From: Chaenocephalus aceratus
Lineage: Eukaryota; Chordata; Actinopteri; Perciformes; Channichthyidae
Assembly: GCA_023974075.1 (NCBI GenBank)
Contig: CM043800.1
Span: forward strand, 13,124,788-13,188,787
DNA: 64,000 bases
Reading direction: 5' to 3'
Shown here: one piece after another, positions 25,585 through 37,650 of the stretch
How the letters are laid out: every line of letters starts with the position of its first letter
How positions within the stretch are numbered: position 1 is the stretch's first letter
Program-made: the position numbers and the translations under genes
The notes under the pieces: model-generated
Database searches by the model: none
Seen by the model: only the letters and a program-made list of their open reading frames with translations
Told to the model about the DNA's origin: nothing

Positions 25585-25758
25585 GATGTCTCACTATGGG
25601 ATGCGCCTCATCGCGGAGCAAACAGAAGCATCAATCTCATTACGCCAATCCTGATTGGCCGGTGATTCTTGACGTCAACGTCAGGGGAAATCACCCCCTA
25701 TAAGTAGCCTGCGCCACGACGCATGCGTCATTCAAAATAAGCACCTCTTCTCGCTTCA
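25585..25758 (+). repeat. Copy A 3' inverted terminal repeat
   Basis: Inverted copy of 30814-30982. Because it carries the same CCAAT/CRE/TATA-like cluster, a promoter at this end would point into the element on the antisense strand. Confidence 0.92.
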
Positions 25759-25780
25759 CCGTAACAAGGAGGGCCGTCTG

Positions 25781-25876
25781 GTGAGACATCTCACTTCATG
25801 TTACTCTGAGGCCTGGGGTTACGTAAGTAACCTATAGTTCTCATTCATAACACTCCGTTCGATGTCTCACTATGGG
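25781..25876. repeat. Copy A internal complementary region (ICR)
   Basis: One half (25781-25838) is the inverted complement of the extreme 3' end (25536-25594); the other half (25836-25876) is the inverted complement of the extreme 5' end (30966-31006). They meet at CTATA-GTT-CTCATT, that is, the two ends joined through a shared GTT. This is the hallmark DIRS arrangement for rebuilding both ends through a circular intermediate. Confidence 0.9.
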
Positions 25877-25936
25877 AAATTGTAGCTCCCGTATTGCCAG
25901 ACGAGCTTATCTCGAAGATCACCGATCAACCAGAAT

Positions 25937-26562
25937 TTAACAGGTGGAGTCCCGACTCAACAAGGTGCCCAGCACTGCTCGGGCCACGCTTGGAGCGGAG
26001 ACGTCCAGCCTGTAAAAGCAGACAACAGTGAGCGGCGAAGACCCGCTTGCCGCTGCACAGATGTCTTGGATGGGAGACATCCTGGACAGAGCCCAGGATG
26101 CATCCAGACCCTGATTTGAAAGAGCTCGCGGACCCGAAGGTGCCTGCAAACTCTGACTCGTAAGGGTCTCAAAGCAATAGCCTCCACACGACAGTGGGAG
26201 AACCGTTGCTTAGTAACCGGCTTGCCCCCCTTTAAGGGTTAGCCCAGGACACCAGGAGTTGGTCATTATGACAAACACCCCTGATCTGTCCATACAGGTG
26301 CGTAAGCACAAACTGGACACAGCAAATCCCGCTGCTGTTCCCCGTAGGGACCCAGCGGCTGAGGAAATGTCTCAATATCCATTGGGTACATGTACAGACA
26401 GTGCATGAAAACATTACTGGCTCGCCTGGCGGAAGCCAGGGTCAGTAACCGCACTATGTTAGAGAGACCTGGTGTAGGAATCTCTCGCACTCTGAATAGT
26501 GTTAACACCCTATGAGGGAGTCTCACTATATTCAGGTTGTACCACTCACGGGCCAGGCCCAT
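25937..26562 (-). pseudogene. Copy A tyrosine recombinase, degenerate
   Basis: Fragments in three frames match the YR of copies B and C: GLAREWYNLN at the start, then a large deletion that removes most of the N-terminal core-binding region, then ASARRASN (box-I Arg region) and finally SAPSVARAVLGTLLSRDSTC at the end. The catalytic HxxR motif has become ALSNQG, so both His and Arg are lost, and the usual Trp is Gly; only the Tyr (CFYRLDV) remains. Recombinase activity can be ruled out. Confidence 0.88.
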
Positions 26563-27700
26563 AAGGCCAAGCGCTCTGGGTGTGGGTGAAAAATCTCACC
26601 CCCCGCCTGGGACAGTATGCCCCTGTGTAGTGGGAGCTGCCATGGCTGCCCGCACAGCAGCTGATAAATCTCCGCCAGCCAGTACATAGCTGGCCAGTGC
26701 GGAGCTATCAGAATAAGTGTGTGGCGTTGTTCCCTCACTCTTGCCAGAGTCTGGGGAATCAGAGCCAAGGGTGGGAACGCGTACAGAAGGCCCGAAGGCC
26801 AAACGTGTGCGAGTGCGTCCACGCCTAACGGTGCGTTTAGGTCGCGCATCGAAAAGAACAGCTGACACTGAGCATTTTCTCTTGATGCGAACAGGTCCAC
26901 CGTGGCTCTGCCATAACGCACCCACAGCTGGCTCACAATCCTTGGATGTAAAGTCCAGTCTGCATAAAGTGGTGTACCTCTGGACAGCAGATCTGCCCCG
27001 AGGTTCGACACACCCGGTACATGCGTCGCTCTCAGGGAGAGGAGACGCCCGCTGCTCCATAGGATCAGTTTGCGTACCAGCATGTGTAACTGGAGAGAAC
27101 GCAAACCCCCCTGGCGGTTTATATACGATATTGTCGTCGTATTGTCTGTCCTCACGAGGACATGGTGTCCTCTGAGAAAAGGCAGGAAGTGCTTTAGGGT
27201 GAGAAACACCGCTAAAAGCTCCAGGTAATTTATGTGTGCCCGCTGGAGGTCTCTGCTCCAGAGACCCCTCACCGAGCGGCCTTCATAAATACCTCCCCAA
27301 CCTGTCAGACATGCATCTGTGGTGACCACCCTCCGTGAAAGGACAGCACCCATAGGCACGCCCCGTACTAGAAAAGTCGGGTGCAGCCAGTGGCGCAGTG
27401 CCGTTACGCATTTCACAGTAACCATTACCCTCCGCGCGCCATGACGCGCGGGGTTTAGTTTTAAGGCGGCTACCCAGCGCTGAAACTCCCTCATGTGTAA
27501 GCGTCCCTGTCGTACGACCAGGATGGCTGACGCCATGATCCCCATCAACCGCAGGCATGTTCTGAAGAGAACATGTTTGCGACGCTGGAATAAAGCGAGA
27601 CAAGCTCTGAAAGCTTTCACTCTTTCCGCTGACAGGTGAGCTGAAAAGGGCACCGAGTTCAGGTGTAACCCTAGGAAGAGTATAGTCTGCACAACATGCT
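26532..27700 (-). CDS. Copy A RNase H and methyltransferase-like region
   Basis: The long frame 28019-26532 is meaningful from about 27700 on; its first hundred codons are the wrong frame of RT. RNase H motifs appear in order: VVTTDACLTGWGG (Asp), NYLELLAVFLTLKHF (Glu), VRTDNTTTISYINRQGG (Asp) and HVPGVSNLGADLLSR (His, Asp), so all catalytic positions are present. Then comes VDLFASRENAQCQLFFS, YAFPPLALIPQTLARV and ILIAPHWPAMYWL, the segment of DIRS elements usually called the Dam-like N6-adenine methyltransferase domain. It ends with an AGGEIFHPHPERLALWAWP tail, overlapping the start of the YR frame by about 30 bases. It is downstream of the RT frameshift, so translation as part of RT is blocked. 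Confidence 0.85.
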
Positions 27701-28420
27701 CTTCTCTGTATTTATTATGAACCCCAGGTTGAGCAGGTGCTTTACGAGAACATTTGTCTGCGTAATAGCCTCGTGCTCCGACTGTGCGAGAAGCAGCCAG
27801 TCGTCCAGGTAGGTCGCCAAGCGAATACCCTGTTGTCTTAACGGGGCTATCGCGGCTTCCGTACATCGTACAAACACTCTTGGACTGAGAGACAGGCCGA
27901 AGGGAAGTACTCTGTATTCGTAACAGATCCCCTGAAATGCGAATCTCAGATATTTCCTGTGTGGATAATATACTGGGACGAGGAAATACGCATCTTTCAG
28001 GTCGACTGATGTAAACCAATCATCTTGTCGCACGAGACGCAGCAGAGATGTGTGAGTGAGCATTCTGAATTTATATCTTTTTAGATATCTGTTCAGAACC
28101 CTCAAATCCAGTATTGGCCGGATTCCGTTCCCTCCTCGTTTGGGGACGAGGAAGTACTTGGAATAAAAACCACTCTGACTCTGCTCGGCAGGTACAACAG
28201 ATATAGCTCTCTTTTCTAGAAGTGAGAGGATCTCTCTCTCTAGAATATGGGCTGACTCTCCTCAGGCTTGTGAATACAAAATGCCCGAGAAACGAGGGGG
28301 GGTGACAGCGAATTGGAGCCTGTAACCCTGTGTTACTGTCTTGAAAACCCAAGCAGATGTTGTGAGCATCTTCCACTGTGTGCTCCTTAGAGCCAGCGGA
28401 GATGTCACCTCTCTTGCCCT
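27690..28420 (-). pseudogene. Copy A reverse transcriptase domain
   Basis: DIRS-type RT. The frame is open in 28262-28915, where its C-terminal part reads GYRLQFAVTPPRFSGILYS; a TGA stop (28262-28264) follows, then the same frame resumes with AEQSQSGFYSKYFLVPKRGG, DLKDAYF (first catalytic Asp, about 28001), LPFGLSLSPRVF and ATYLDDWLLLAQS, whose YLDD (27800-27811) holds the other two catalytic Asp. A frameshift near 27690 then moves the frame to that of RNase H. One stop and one indel are therefore all that separate it from an open RT/RNase H frame. The chemistry (RNA- and DNA-templated DNA synthesis) is known for the family. Confidence 0.9.
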
Positions 28421-28494
28421 CTGAGACTCTGTTTGTTGTGTCATGGGGCCCTCTAGTGTCTGAACACGGTGGTACCCCATTTCAACAGTCCCCA

Positions 28495-28665
28495 CCGTTA
28501 CTGCGCACGCACGTGGCGGTGGCTTCACGGACCCGTCAATAATCCGTCCTTTGAGAGATGCCGTAGCTGCTCTTGAAAGGGAAAGGATTGACGGGCCGTC
28601 CTTTACAGCTCTAGCCGGCACTGCACATGCGCGTGGCGGTGGTGCCTTCACAGACCCGTTTATTA
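28495..28665 (-). repeat. Copy A short-form 45-bp coding repeats
   Basis: Two to three imperfect units with the core GGCACTGC-CATGCGCGTGGCGGTGG, encoding a PPPRACAVPxxAV-type peptide. The array lies in the linker between gag and RT. Copies B and C carry longer versions. Confidence 0.7.
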
Positions 28666-28796
28666 TCCGCCTTTTGAGAGAGGCCGTAGCTGCTCTCAGA
28701 AGGGGATTTATGGTTAACGGACTGTTTATTGTTTTTCTTTTCATTTTTTTGAGCTGCGCCCTTGGCCGAGGCCTGGATGCGTCAGCGAAAAATGGT

Positions 28797-30412
28797 TTAT
28801 TTAAACAATAATGATGTGACATGTGTTTTGTGCGGACTTGAGGATGGCGTTGAGGCATCTCTCGAGGCAACGGGAACACAATTCGAGCCGGAGAAGGAAC
28901 TTCCAGCTCTGTCACAGAGGGGAGAAGGAGGGGCTGTCATGCCGCTCGCTTCTTCCTGCCTGGGCTGGGGACTCGGGGCGGACTGCGACCTCTGCTGATC
29001 TGGTACTCTAGATCCAGCAGGGTTCGGAGCAGCTTGGGCGAAGGGTCGCTGTTGCGGAGGCAGCGGCTGGACCCTTCGAGGGAGACAGAGGTGGAGGGCC
29101 TCGTCTTCCTTCTTTTTCGACTCGCACCTCCTCTGCATGGAAGCGAGAGCGGAGCCGAAAATTCCCTCGGGAACGATGGGCATATCCAGCACATCTTCTT
29201 TTTCCCGGTCTGGGAGGTTGGTGAAGTTGAGCCATCTAGCTCTTTCCTGCACCACCATGATCCCCATCACTTTGCCCGTGGCCTGGATGGCGCAGCGTTG
29301 GACACGGAGACAAATGTCTGTGACCGCGGCTATCTCGTCCAGAGTGGCCGGTCCAGAATCGCTCGACAGATCCTCACAGAGCTCCGCTTGGTACGCGGTT
29401 AGCATCGAGGAAACGTTCAGAGCTCTGGCGGACAATGCTGCGGCTCTGTAGGACCGTTCCGTCATGGTCGACTGGAATCGGTCTGTTTTTGCTGGCAGTG
29501 TGGGGTTCCTGCTCGGTGACGGGCCCATCCTCGGTAGGAGGTGGGCTGCCACCAGCGGTTCCATAGGCGGTATGTGGAGCAGGCCGAGCCTCTCCATACC
29601 GTCACAGTCAAGGGAGGAGGCTCCCTGGATTGGGGCCTTGTTGCTAAAGGGCCGGTCTCTCCACGAGACCGACACCTCATCCAACATCTCCGGGAAGACC
29701 GGGAGGAGTTGCCTCTTCATCCTCGTTGTTTGGAAAAACATTTTTCCCTCATAACGGGACCTGGAGGTCTCCTTGGCCACTTCGGGCCATGGGATGTCTA
29801 GTCTGGCCGCAGCACGTTGACACACGGCTTGTAGGTCCATGCTGAGACAGGGCGAAGCTGGTGTGCTATCGCCCGAGAGAGCAGCCATCGCTCCAGGCTT
29901 TGCAGCCTGAGCTGGTGACATGAAGACGTCGTCTTCCTGCTCGTCCGAATCAGACAGGAGGAACTCAGAGGCATCCTCTTCGTCCTCCATGTAATTTAAT
30001 TCCAGGACATCCTCCGCGGGTGAAACCATGGTGAGGTCCAGTCAGGAGCCCCAGCTTGGTATAGCGTGGGGTCCCGTTCCCGCGTCCTTTGCCGCCACCG
30101 GGGCCCGGCCTGATATGGCGCGGGAAACCGGTTCCCCGTGTCTTGGTTGCCAGCCGGCCAACCAGCGGACATGAGGGGATCCTGTCCCGACAGGCTAGCT
30201 TGTTGTGCTAACCGTCGGCGAAGGCTCTTTATGGTGAGGCGGGCACAATGCCCGCACGAGCCGGGGTCGTCGATAGCCTCCTGGGCGTGTTCCAGCCCGA
30301 GGCAGGACGAGCAGACCTGGTGTGAGTCTGTGCCTGCTATCTTCAACCCGCAGTCGCAGAACCGAGCCTTCGAGTCCCTGACTCCTCTGGTGTGAGGGAG
30401 AGAGGCGTCCAT
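28797..30412 (-). pseudogene. Copy A gag-like ORF, frameshifted
   Basis: Two overlapping frames together cover gag. The first (30412-29996) begins MDASLPHTRG and carries a Cys/His module: C-x-C, then SHQVCSSC, LEHAQEA and CGHC, arranged like the zinc-binding motif of DIRS gag proteins. The second (30029-28797) has an acidic stretch (SDSDEQEDD), then YRAAALSARALNVSSMLTAY and a long Pro/Ser/Arg-rich tail. The frame changes near 30110-30140, where about 22 codons present in copies B and C are missing, so the deletion also broke the frame. Gag would package the element RNA. The precise native start is inferred from the common ATG. Confidence 0.8.
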
Positions 30413-30616
30413 GGAGAGGACCCGCTCTTAACAGGTATGTCGAAAAAAGTGTCCCAAACTGTCCTTTATCCGGAGAAAAAGGTAGTGTGGGTCCTTTCCT
30501 CTCAAAGAATATTACTTGGTGTGGCAATATTCTTTAAATCCTTTTATCCTCCGGGGAAGAAAAAAGAATAAAAAACGTCCTCGCTACCGTGGTGTCGGCA
30601 GTGAGGGAAAAAAGCA

Positions 30617-30646
30617 CAAGCTAGCAACTGGTGTGTTGCTAACTTG
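30617..30646 (-). other. Conserved leader hairpin, copy A
   Basis: Two 12-base arms, CAAGCTAGCAAC and GTTGCTAACTTG, around the loop TGGTGT. The same hairpin is perfect in copies B and C; here it has one mismatch. It lies between the 5' repeat and gag. Confidence 0.7.
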
Positions 30647-30813
30647 CAAGTCAAAATCTTACCTTACTTCCAGAGGAAGAATTCGGCGAGGTTGACTATG
30701 GTACTTCTTCTGAAAGAGAATAGGGTAGCCGGCTAACGCCCGTCGACCGAAAATTAGCTTGGGTTCAGTCTGTGGACTGTTAAGCTAGCCCGGCTACCGT
30801 TCGAGATGTGCTC

Positions 30814-30982
30814 TGAAGCGAGAAGAGGTGTTTGAATGACGCATGCGTCGTGGCGCAGGCTACTTATAGGGGGTGATTTCCCCTGACGTTGACGTCAAGA
30901 ATCACCGGCCAATCAGGATTGGCGTAATGAGATTGATGCTTCTGTTTGCTCCGCGATGAGGCGCATCCCATAGTGAGACATC
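30814..30982 (-). repeat. Copy A 5' inverted terminal repeat
   Basis: Reverse complement of 25585-25758, apart from a 5-base ATAAG insertion in the 3' repeat. It contains the CCAAT, CRE and TATA-like promoter motifs and the perfect palindrome GACGCATGCGTC. The outermost 24 bases beyond this repeat (30983-31006) are unique to the 5' end and recur only in the ICR. Confidence 0.92.
30860..30920 (-). promoter_or_regulatory. Copy A internal promoter motifs
   Basis: Reading into the element: two CCAAT-type boxes in opposite orientation, a perfect cAMP-response element TGACGTCA at 30890-30897, and CTATAAG at about 30863-30869. Order and spacing (CRE about 25 bp before the TATA-like box) fit an RNA polymerase II promoter. 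Function is inferred. Confidence 0.5.
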
Positions 30983-31006
30983 GAACGGAGTGTTATGAAT
31001 GAGAAC

Positions 31007-34000
31007 AAGTGTTGTCCCTTGTATACTACATTTCCCACAATGCAACTCAATGTTGTCTTTCTTTGCACACCCCATTTAATTGCATCCCTAGAATCCCACA
31101 GCTCCAGTTTTTAACACAAATTCCCTTTAAAATTCCTGAGCCCATGCCAAGATAAAGACATCATCTGTTATTTTTTTTAACTTTGTAACGACCCTTCCAG
31201 AGCCACAAAATACACTGTATTTGTTGGCTGAGTAGAACTAGTATATAAATGATACTTCATGTGTAAAATCATTGGAGTGTCCCTTCAAATACAAAAAAAT
31301 AACAGATGATGTGTCAGCAGTACCATCCATTCTATCAGACCACTAAATGGCTAAAAAATATTCAGCCTACATGTTTGCACGTTTCTGTTTGCATAGTTTT
31401 GTTAGGAGTCACCTAAATGTTATTCATAGATATATTCCGGTCAGCAGTGTAATGTCTAAGTAGGAAAGTAAAGTGAGTAATCGTCTATCTTTGTGGAATG
31501 TGATTTTCATGAAAGGGTGGGACGGGAACATCGCCAGTCGTGACGACTCCAGATCCATCCTGAGGAACAGGAATTCCCACAAGCTGGATAAACATGCAGT
31601 TTGTTGGGGGAATTGGGGTGCTTGATAGTTTCTCTTCTCATCTTTGAACATGGACATTGTCAGGGCTTGGTCATATCTTCGGTCATTGAAAGGAACTGTC
31701 CCTCACACAGTTACACACTCAACTGATTGGATGATGCAGGCTTTGTGTCAGGCCTTTACACAATGGGGTTTTTTCTTTTAGCAATGTATTCTTTTTCATA
31801 GTGATGTTAATAACAGGAGCTCTATCACAGAATTTATAATATTATGTTGCGTAAAAATAATTATATTTTTTTTTTTCAGAACAAGGAAATGTGTCTCACA
31901 AATCGTAAACTATAGAATTACCTGAGGGTTATGGGTTTAAGACTTCAAAACAGGGTTAGGGTTAGGGAAGCCTCTGTAGTCTGACCAAAAATGGCAATCT
32001 TTTTGACTGCTTTCTAACCTTGAAAAAAGCAGCACATACTGTACCACAAGTGTCCTTTCGCAAAAGCCTGAACACATCAAGACATAAAAGTCTCCAACCC
32101 GATACCAAGAGGGAACTCAAGTTATCTTAGGTCACTTACAGTAGGTTGCAAAAATGAATAATTAGGTTTAATCACTTTAAAAAAAATAATTAGCTGGTTC
32201 TATTTGAACTTGTATTGAACATGTATTGCTTCCTTAAGCAGCATGTAGTTTTGGATAAAACATGGTTGCCTCTTTGATATCACTGGGACTTTCTTTTATG
32301 CTTTATTTCAAATTGAAGGTGAAAACATACAACAACACATTTTAATTCCCCAGTTTTATGTCTATTTTGATCTAACGTAATGGTGTGTATTCTAATAATT
32401 GATGTATCTGTGATAGCAGGATAACTATAGAGACGACTGGAGGACGAAATAATCCTTAAGGAGGGAGGATGGGTGGTGCCAGACATTTTACGGCCTCCAG
32501 TATTACTTCAGCTTGTTTTCTAGACAGCATGTGTCACTATTGGCTCAGGAAAGACAGAAATAATACAGCAGTGGCTTTGAGAGAACAATATAAATGTAAC
32601 CTTCTAGAGAATTCAAATTGTGTTTATCCTAATGGATTCAGACAGAATTGATGGACATTGGGCTAACCTGAACAACCACACATTTGAATTTAGTTTCCTT
32701 AAGGGATTTTCTGTGTGTTTTCGTTTCACTGCATGGTCTTTGTGCCTGCCACTGACTGCTCCAACCACGTATATATTTCTTTCAACATTACAATGTGTAA
32801 TGTGTGTTCTTTTGTATCTGTCTCTCAGCGAGTTCACATATGCACGTCGGTATTTGTGTTTTCACATGTAATTACTGTGAATCAACTCTTTGTGCATGGT
32901 TCAAGCCATAAAACAAGAGAGAAAGAACATCGTTATGCTAGTCGGGCACCTCACTAAAGCGCTCCAGTGACAGAAAATGAAAAGCTGTAATTCCTCCTGT
33001 GAAGTGAAGTCTGACTTGTCTGAGTAAAGCACTTCCTATCCTTTTGTTCGGATCTCAAAGGGAATTATAGGGGAGAGAGTTAGATATGGCTGTTAATAAG
33101 ACCACCGAGCCCTGACCAGACGTCAAAGTGATTTAGACCATGACAGTTGTATTAAACTCATAAAAGCAGATTACCTCTAACCATAGCCCTGATATTCATA
33201 TGTTGGACCTATAGACAACATGAAATGTATTCCCTACTTAGAAGTAGACTATTTAGTTACACAAGAAAATCTATTTTGACTTCAATTATTGGAGCTAATT
33301 TCAAAGAAAACTAGAATGGGACCAATTGTGCATTCATGTGCTCTTTTGAAGTTCCCATTTCTCGGGTTGGTCATTCTTCGGCCTTTCATTTGTTCCCGAG
33401 ACGTACTGAAGCAAACAACTTAGACGCTACGTAGAGGTTGCATTACATTGGTCAAAGCATTTAAATAACACATGGATATCTGCTCTGTTTTAGTAACTAA
33501 CTTTTCCAATTATTCCAACGCCACAAGAAATGTTAGTGAAAATGAAACTTAATTTGTGTTTCCAAACATCCGTTGTTCAGACCTGCTCCAAAATTCAATG
33601 GATTTAACCATGTCCATAGTCCATGCTACATTAATACACCAAGTTTCCTGAACATATAAGCAATCAGTTTTCCTTAATCCTGATGACAGCCGAATAGTAT
33701 AAATAGCACAATAACATGTATAACGATAACGAGCAACATCTCTTTCCATGAGGATGCACACCTACATGTTTTGTTTTTTTCCCAAAGTCATCGGTTGATG
33801 AAGGAAGCACATTTTTGGTCAGAATGGATGCCTTTAATCATCATATTGATAAGCAAAGAGGAAGCAAAGGGGTTGGGTCTGGGTGAGGAAGAGGGTGGGT
33901 TGAGGGGATGGGTGCATGGAGATCAATGGGCTAATAAAACAAATCGATAGAATGAAACCACAGAAAAAAGTGAAGTCATTAATTTGCAAAGACAGGATGA

Positions 34001-35786
34001 TCCCACCAACCACATGCATTGATTAGAAAGGAGGTCTGTGGAGAACCTTCAGGGGGTATCATATTAGTGGAGGGAAACAATGGCCATGGTGGGGGAGAGG
34101 GGGGGGTCGCTTTCCTCGGAGGGTTTGCTGCTGTACTGATGAAGGAGAATAGGTTAACCGGTGGATCAATGGCCTCTTCAGCATAACTCGGAGACATCAG
34201 CAGCTCTGTGTTTGCTCTCCGATGCACTGTCAACACAATATATCTGCAGGTGTGATGTTTTCTCTGCTTATGAGCGCAGTCCCCATTGATTTCCAACCCC
34301 CCCCCCCCCACCTTTTTTTCAAACCAAGTGTACTCAAGCATGATTATGATATTGAATACATCATAGAGGTACAAAGAGGTCTGCAAACAAGGTCAAAGGT
34401 GAGCGCTAATGTTCCATTTTTATCAATAAGATTATTGTTAATCATGATTTGTAGTCAATAATATTGGGCTGAGTTATACATACTAAGGGCTATTACAAGG
34501 TAATGCGAGGGTAAAGGTGGAGGCGTAATGCGTAGTTTGAGAAATGACTGTTTTTTTAAGGAAGGTGGAAACACACACATGCAGAGACTTAATGCAAGAC
34601 CTCTGTTTGAACCAAGATTCATGTTCCTAGAAAGGCCTTCCCCTCAATTGCTAAACGTCAAATATACATACAGTATCATTTGACCACAAGACATGAACAC
34701 CTGTAACTTTTCAATCTAATTTATGTTACCATATTCTGCCTGATCACTAACCTATAATGATCCCCAAAGCCAAAAATCGGAACAGTTCTCCTTCGGTCAG
34801 AGTTCATCCGATCTGCAGACACAGCAAAGCTTGTCTGCAGCCATTTTCAAGGGGGGGGGGGGGGGAGAAAAGAAGGTGATGTGAGATTGACGACTTAAAT
34901 ACTTCATCAATCAATGCTGCAGCCAATGTGTTGTTTGGTGATTGGTGGAGAATTCAGGCAATCCATCTTTCCTACCGGCAACTGGCATTCAAGATTCTCC
35001 TCAGGTTCTCCATGCGATGCCCATATTTTTTTATTTCCAGGGTTAACCTATGCTGCAGATATTTGTGTTGGGGTTGGGGGGGTCCACTTTTAACCCCTTC
35101 ACCTGATATTAGAGTCTGTCAGGTATGCTACAGAAAGCGAGCTAAGCTACACACAAAAGTAGACAAGCAAGTTAATTCACTGTCCTCAGTACTCCAACTC
35201 AAAGTAAATCATACCACAGAAATGTGAAGGCATTCGTATGATTACTGTAATGATATGTTAATGAGCTAATACCTAAGGAGGTTGACAGTGTGTGTCAGCA
35301 CTGTATTTTAACTGGTGTATTGCCTGGTTGGTTTTTGGAGGGAAATCAGCAGGATTGTTATGCTTGCTGGACCTAAAGGACGAAAGGTTCCTTTTAATGC
35401 AAAGCAGACATAAACTAATTCTGCTTTACACCACAAAAATCATGTTCAGTACATATATTACTAGATGGAAGACTTCTTTTTCGTGCAACATATTCTTGGA
35501 CGGTGTGATAGTGTTAGGCAGATGGGAGGAAGAAAATAACTTCCAACATTTGTATCTTCTTTTGTAAGGCCAACCAGGGTTTGTCACTGCTTTTCTTATC
35601 ATATCTCATGTCACATTTAAAGGATAAGTCTGGCGTTATTCTTTATGTTGGCTTATTGTCAACAAGATCTTTGAAAAGATCAAATCCAATATTGTGTTCT
35701 CACAATGCATTACTTTGGAAACCAGCTCCAAGCCCACTAATTCCGACAGAAGTCACAATATTTAAAATGGTTCACAAATATATAGT
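31007..35786. other. Intergenic DNA, no gene seen
   Basis: No supportable gene. There is a short GGTTAGGGTTAGGG at about 31961, poly-C at 34297-34309 and a G-run of 14 or so at 34851-34865. Frames of 60-135 codons here show no family features. Confidence 0.5.
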
Positions 35787-35790
35787 TTAA

Positions 35791-36200
35791 AGATGACATA
35801 TTATGCAAATGTTCAGATTCATATTAGTTTTTGTTCCTTTTTAGCTCCCATTCTGCTCTGGCTGGTTAGCTGGCCTGCAATGTTGTGATTGGTCAGCTGC
35901 TTAGCGATGTCCCGCCTGTTAGCAAATCACGTACAATATGTTGAAGCAGTCAGCCAATAAAACTGTGAATGTTTCACATTGATGTCACCTCTTACAGAGG
36001 TAAACAAGGAGTCCCATCGAGGCATTTCAGGCAGGGGGGAGTTTGTGAGAGAGAAACTCCCTCTGGCATGAACTGGGATTTTTTCAAGCATCATTTATTT
36101 AAATATAAAAAAAATATCCCCTCTCAGTGAAAAACAACATGCTATAAGTGTGAAAGCATAGCAGCAAATATGAGATATACAATGACGTGCATAATGAAGT
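35791..36200. mobile_element. TTAA-flanked MITE, second member
   Basis: TTAA at 35787-35790 and 36201-36204. The left end reads AGATGACATATTATGC; the right end is a diverged inverted version (GTGCATAATGAAGT). The interior includes GAGAAACTCCCTCT, also seen in inverted form at 37087-37105. No coding capacity. Confidence 0.55.
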
Positions 36201-36204
36201 TTAA

Positions 36205-36980
36205 CATCAGACATTACAATTTCTCTTCATCCTCATCTCCCCGTCTCCACCCTTATGTGGTTATAGTAATACTGAAGCCCCTGGGTTTTGCTTAATTAAA
36301 ATACATCCTTTTTTGTTCCCCTCGGAGTCCAATGATAGAATAACTATGCAATGGGGTTGGCTCCTTGAGGAGTTAGCCAATGTTGTGTCAGGCAGCCACT
36401 CACAGCTAAATCAACAAAACCCTACAAAGAGGGAAGGAGGGAGGGAGAGAAACAACGAGGGAGCGACATAGGTTGGGGTGAGGGAGGAAGCGGGGGTGGT
36501 GGGGAGCCCACATCGTGTAAACCCTTAGCTTTTCACACTGAGCGCCGTTTTCATGCTAAGCTCAGAGATTGAACCGAAATCCTCTCACTTATCCTCAAAT
36601 CCGAGATGAAATACTGTCAGATGTAGTGTGATCCAGGGCATTTGGTGGGAGACTGACAGGCAGGGCAGAGAGACGTATGAGTGACTGAGAGTGTGTGTGC
36701 TCGTGCATGAGGTGGAGGAGGAGGCGGAGAGTGGGAGATACTGTGAAGGGAGGAGATTTAATACAATGATTTGTCAGAGGCAGAGTGAGTGACTCATGTC
36801 AGTTTGATGCCTGGTAACCAAGGACACAGTTGAGAATAAACCACACGCTGTAGCCCTATGTCTTTTTTATTTCACAGTTAGTTTACTTTCAAACATAAAT
36901 ACAAGGAGTTTATTTAAAATAAAACACTGCAGTTGAATAAGGTACACATCTTAAGACACCATCATGAACTTGATTATTTA
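36205..36980. other. Intergenic DNA, no gene seen
   Basis: Purine-rich patches (GGAGGGAGGG-type at 36430-36500 and 36710-36770) in otherwise unremarkable sequence. No frame or element end recognised. Confidence 0.5.
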
Positions 36981-36986
36981 CATTAA

Positions 36987-37142
36987 AGATACCGTATTGT
37001 GCTTTTTGGGTTTTCACCTCCCTGTAGTGTAGAGTGTTATATAGGTTTTCCTGCATGTAAATGGTCTGCAAAAGCTAAAATCCCAAAGTTCCCTCAAGAG
37101 GGAGTTTCTCCCCCGCACACACACTTTTTCGTATTACAGACA
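36987..37142. mobile_element. TTAA-type MITE fragment, third member
   Basis: Starts after TTAA (36983-36986) with AGATACCGTATTGTGC and shares CATGTAAATGGTCTGCA with the inverted sequence at 10546-10563 of the first member. It is cut off where the hAT MITE begins at 37143, so the hAT element probably inserted into or next to it. Confidence 0.5.
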
Positions 37143-37650
37143 CAGGTGAAGAAGTACTCAGATCTTATACTTAAGTAGAAGTAGTAGAAGTTCCAGAGTG
37201 AATGAATACTCTGTTACAAGTAAAAATCCTGCATTTAAAATGTTACTCAAGTTATAGTACAAAAGTATTATCATCAAAATATACTAGTACCAAAAGTGAA
37301 AGTACTCATTATGCAAACTGGCCCAGTTTTGATTCTAATTATTGATGCATTTAAGTTTAAGGTGCAGATAGTTTTGATAATAATAATTTGTATACTGCTG
37401 TCATAAACAGCAGGTGTAACTAAAGTCTAATTTAAGTGTTGATTATATTTCACATCATTAATCCAAATCTGTAGGGTAACTAAATGTACAAAATCAATCT
37501 AGTGGAGTGAAAGTACACGATTTACCTCTGAATTGTAGTGGAGTAGAAGCACAAAGTAGCATGAAATGGAAATACTCAAGTAAAGTAAAAGTATTTCAAA
37601 ATGGTAATTAAGTACAGTACTTGAGTAAATGTACTTACTTCCCACCCCTG
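37143..37650. mobile_element. hAT-type MITE (ACTCAAGTA-rich)
   Basis: Begins CAGGTGAAGAAGTACTCAGA and ends with the inverted CAGGGGTGGGAAGTAAGTAC. The body is made of repeated ACTCAAGTA / AAGTACTTGAG / AAAAGTACTCATTATGCA words, the composition of a MITE that is abundant in teleosts and classed as hAT. A perfect 8-bp target duplication is not visible. A piece of the same family is at 17886-18005. Confidence 0.75.

Larger units (their letters stand above)
25536..31006 (-). mobile_element. DIRS-type YR retrotransposon, copy A
   Basis: A 5.47-kb element, 5' end at 31006. It has split inverted terminal repeats, an internal complementary region, and gag, RT, RNase H, methyltransferase-like and tyrosine-recombinase remnants, the DIRS gene order. 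GTT (AAC on the plus strand, 25536-25538 and 31004-31006) marks both borders and there is no target duplication. Removing the element leaves CACTT-GTT-CTCCAG as the presumed empty site. Copy A is the only one of the three to keep the RT catalytic core, but it has one stop and a frameshift in RT, a frameshifted gag and a badly damaged recombinase. It cannot be autonomous as it stands. Confidence 0.93.

Noticed and set aside
28797..29754. Plus-strand frames of 85-122 codons across copy A
   Set aside because: They are antisense shadows of gag, which has high GC and few stops on the opposite strand. The same holds for plus frames at 59202-60947 in copy C.
31955..31975. Telomere-like TTAGGG repeats (also short forms near 5393, 7632 and 9565)
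   Set aside because: Only two or three units each; too short for interstitial telomere arrays and common by chance in vertebrate DNA.
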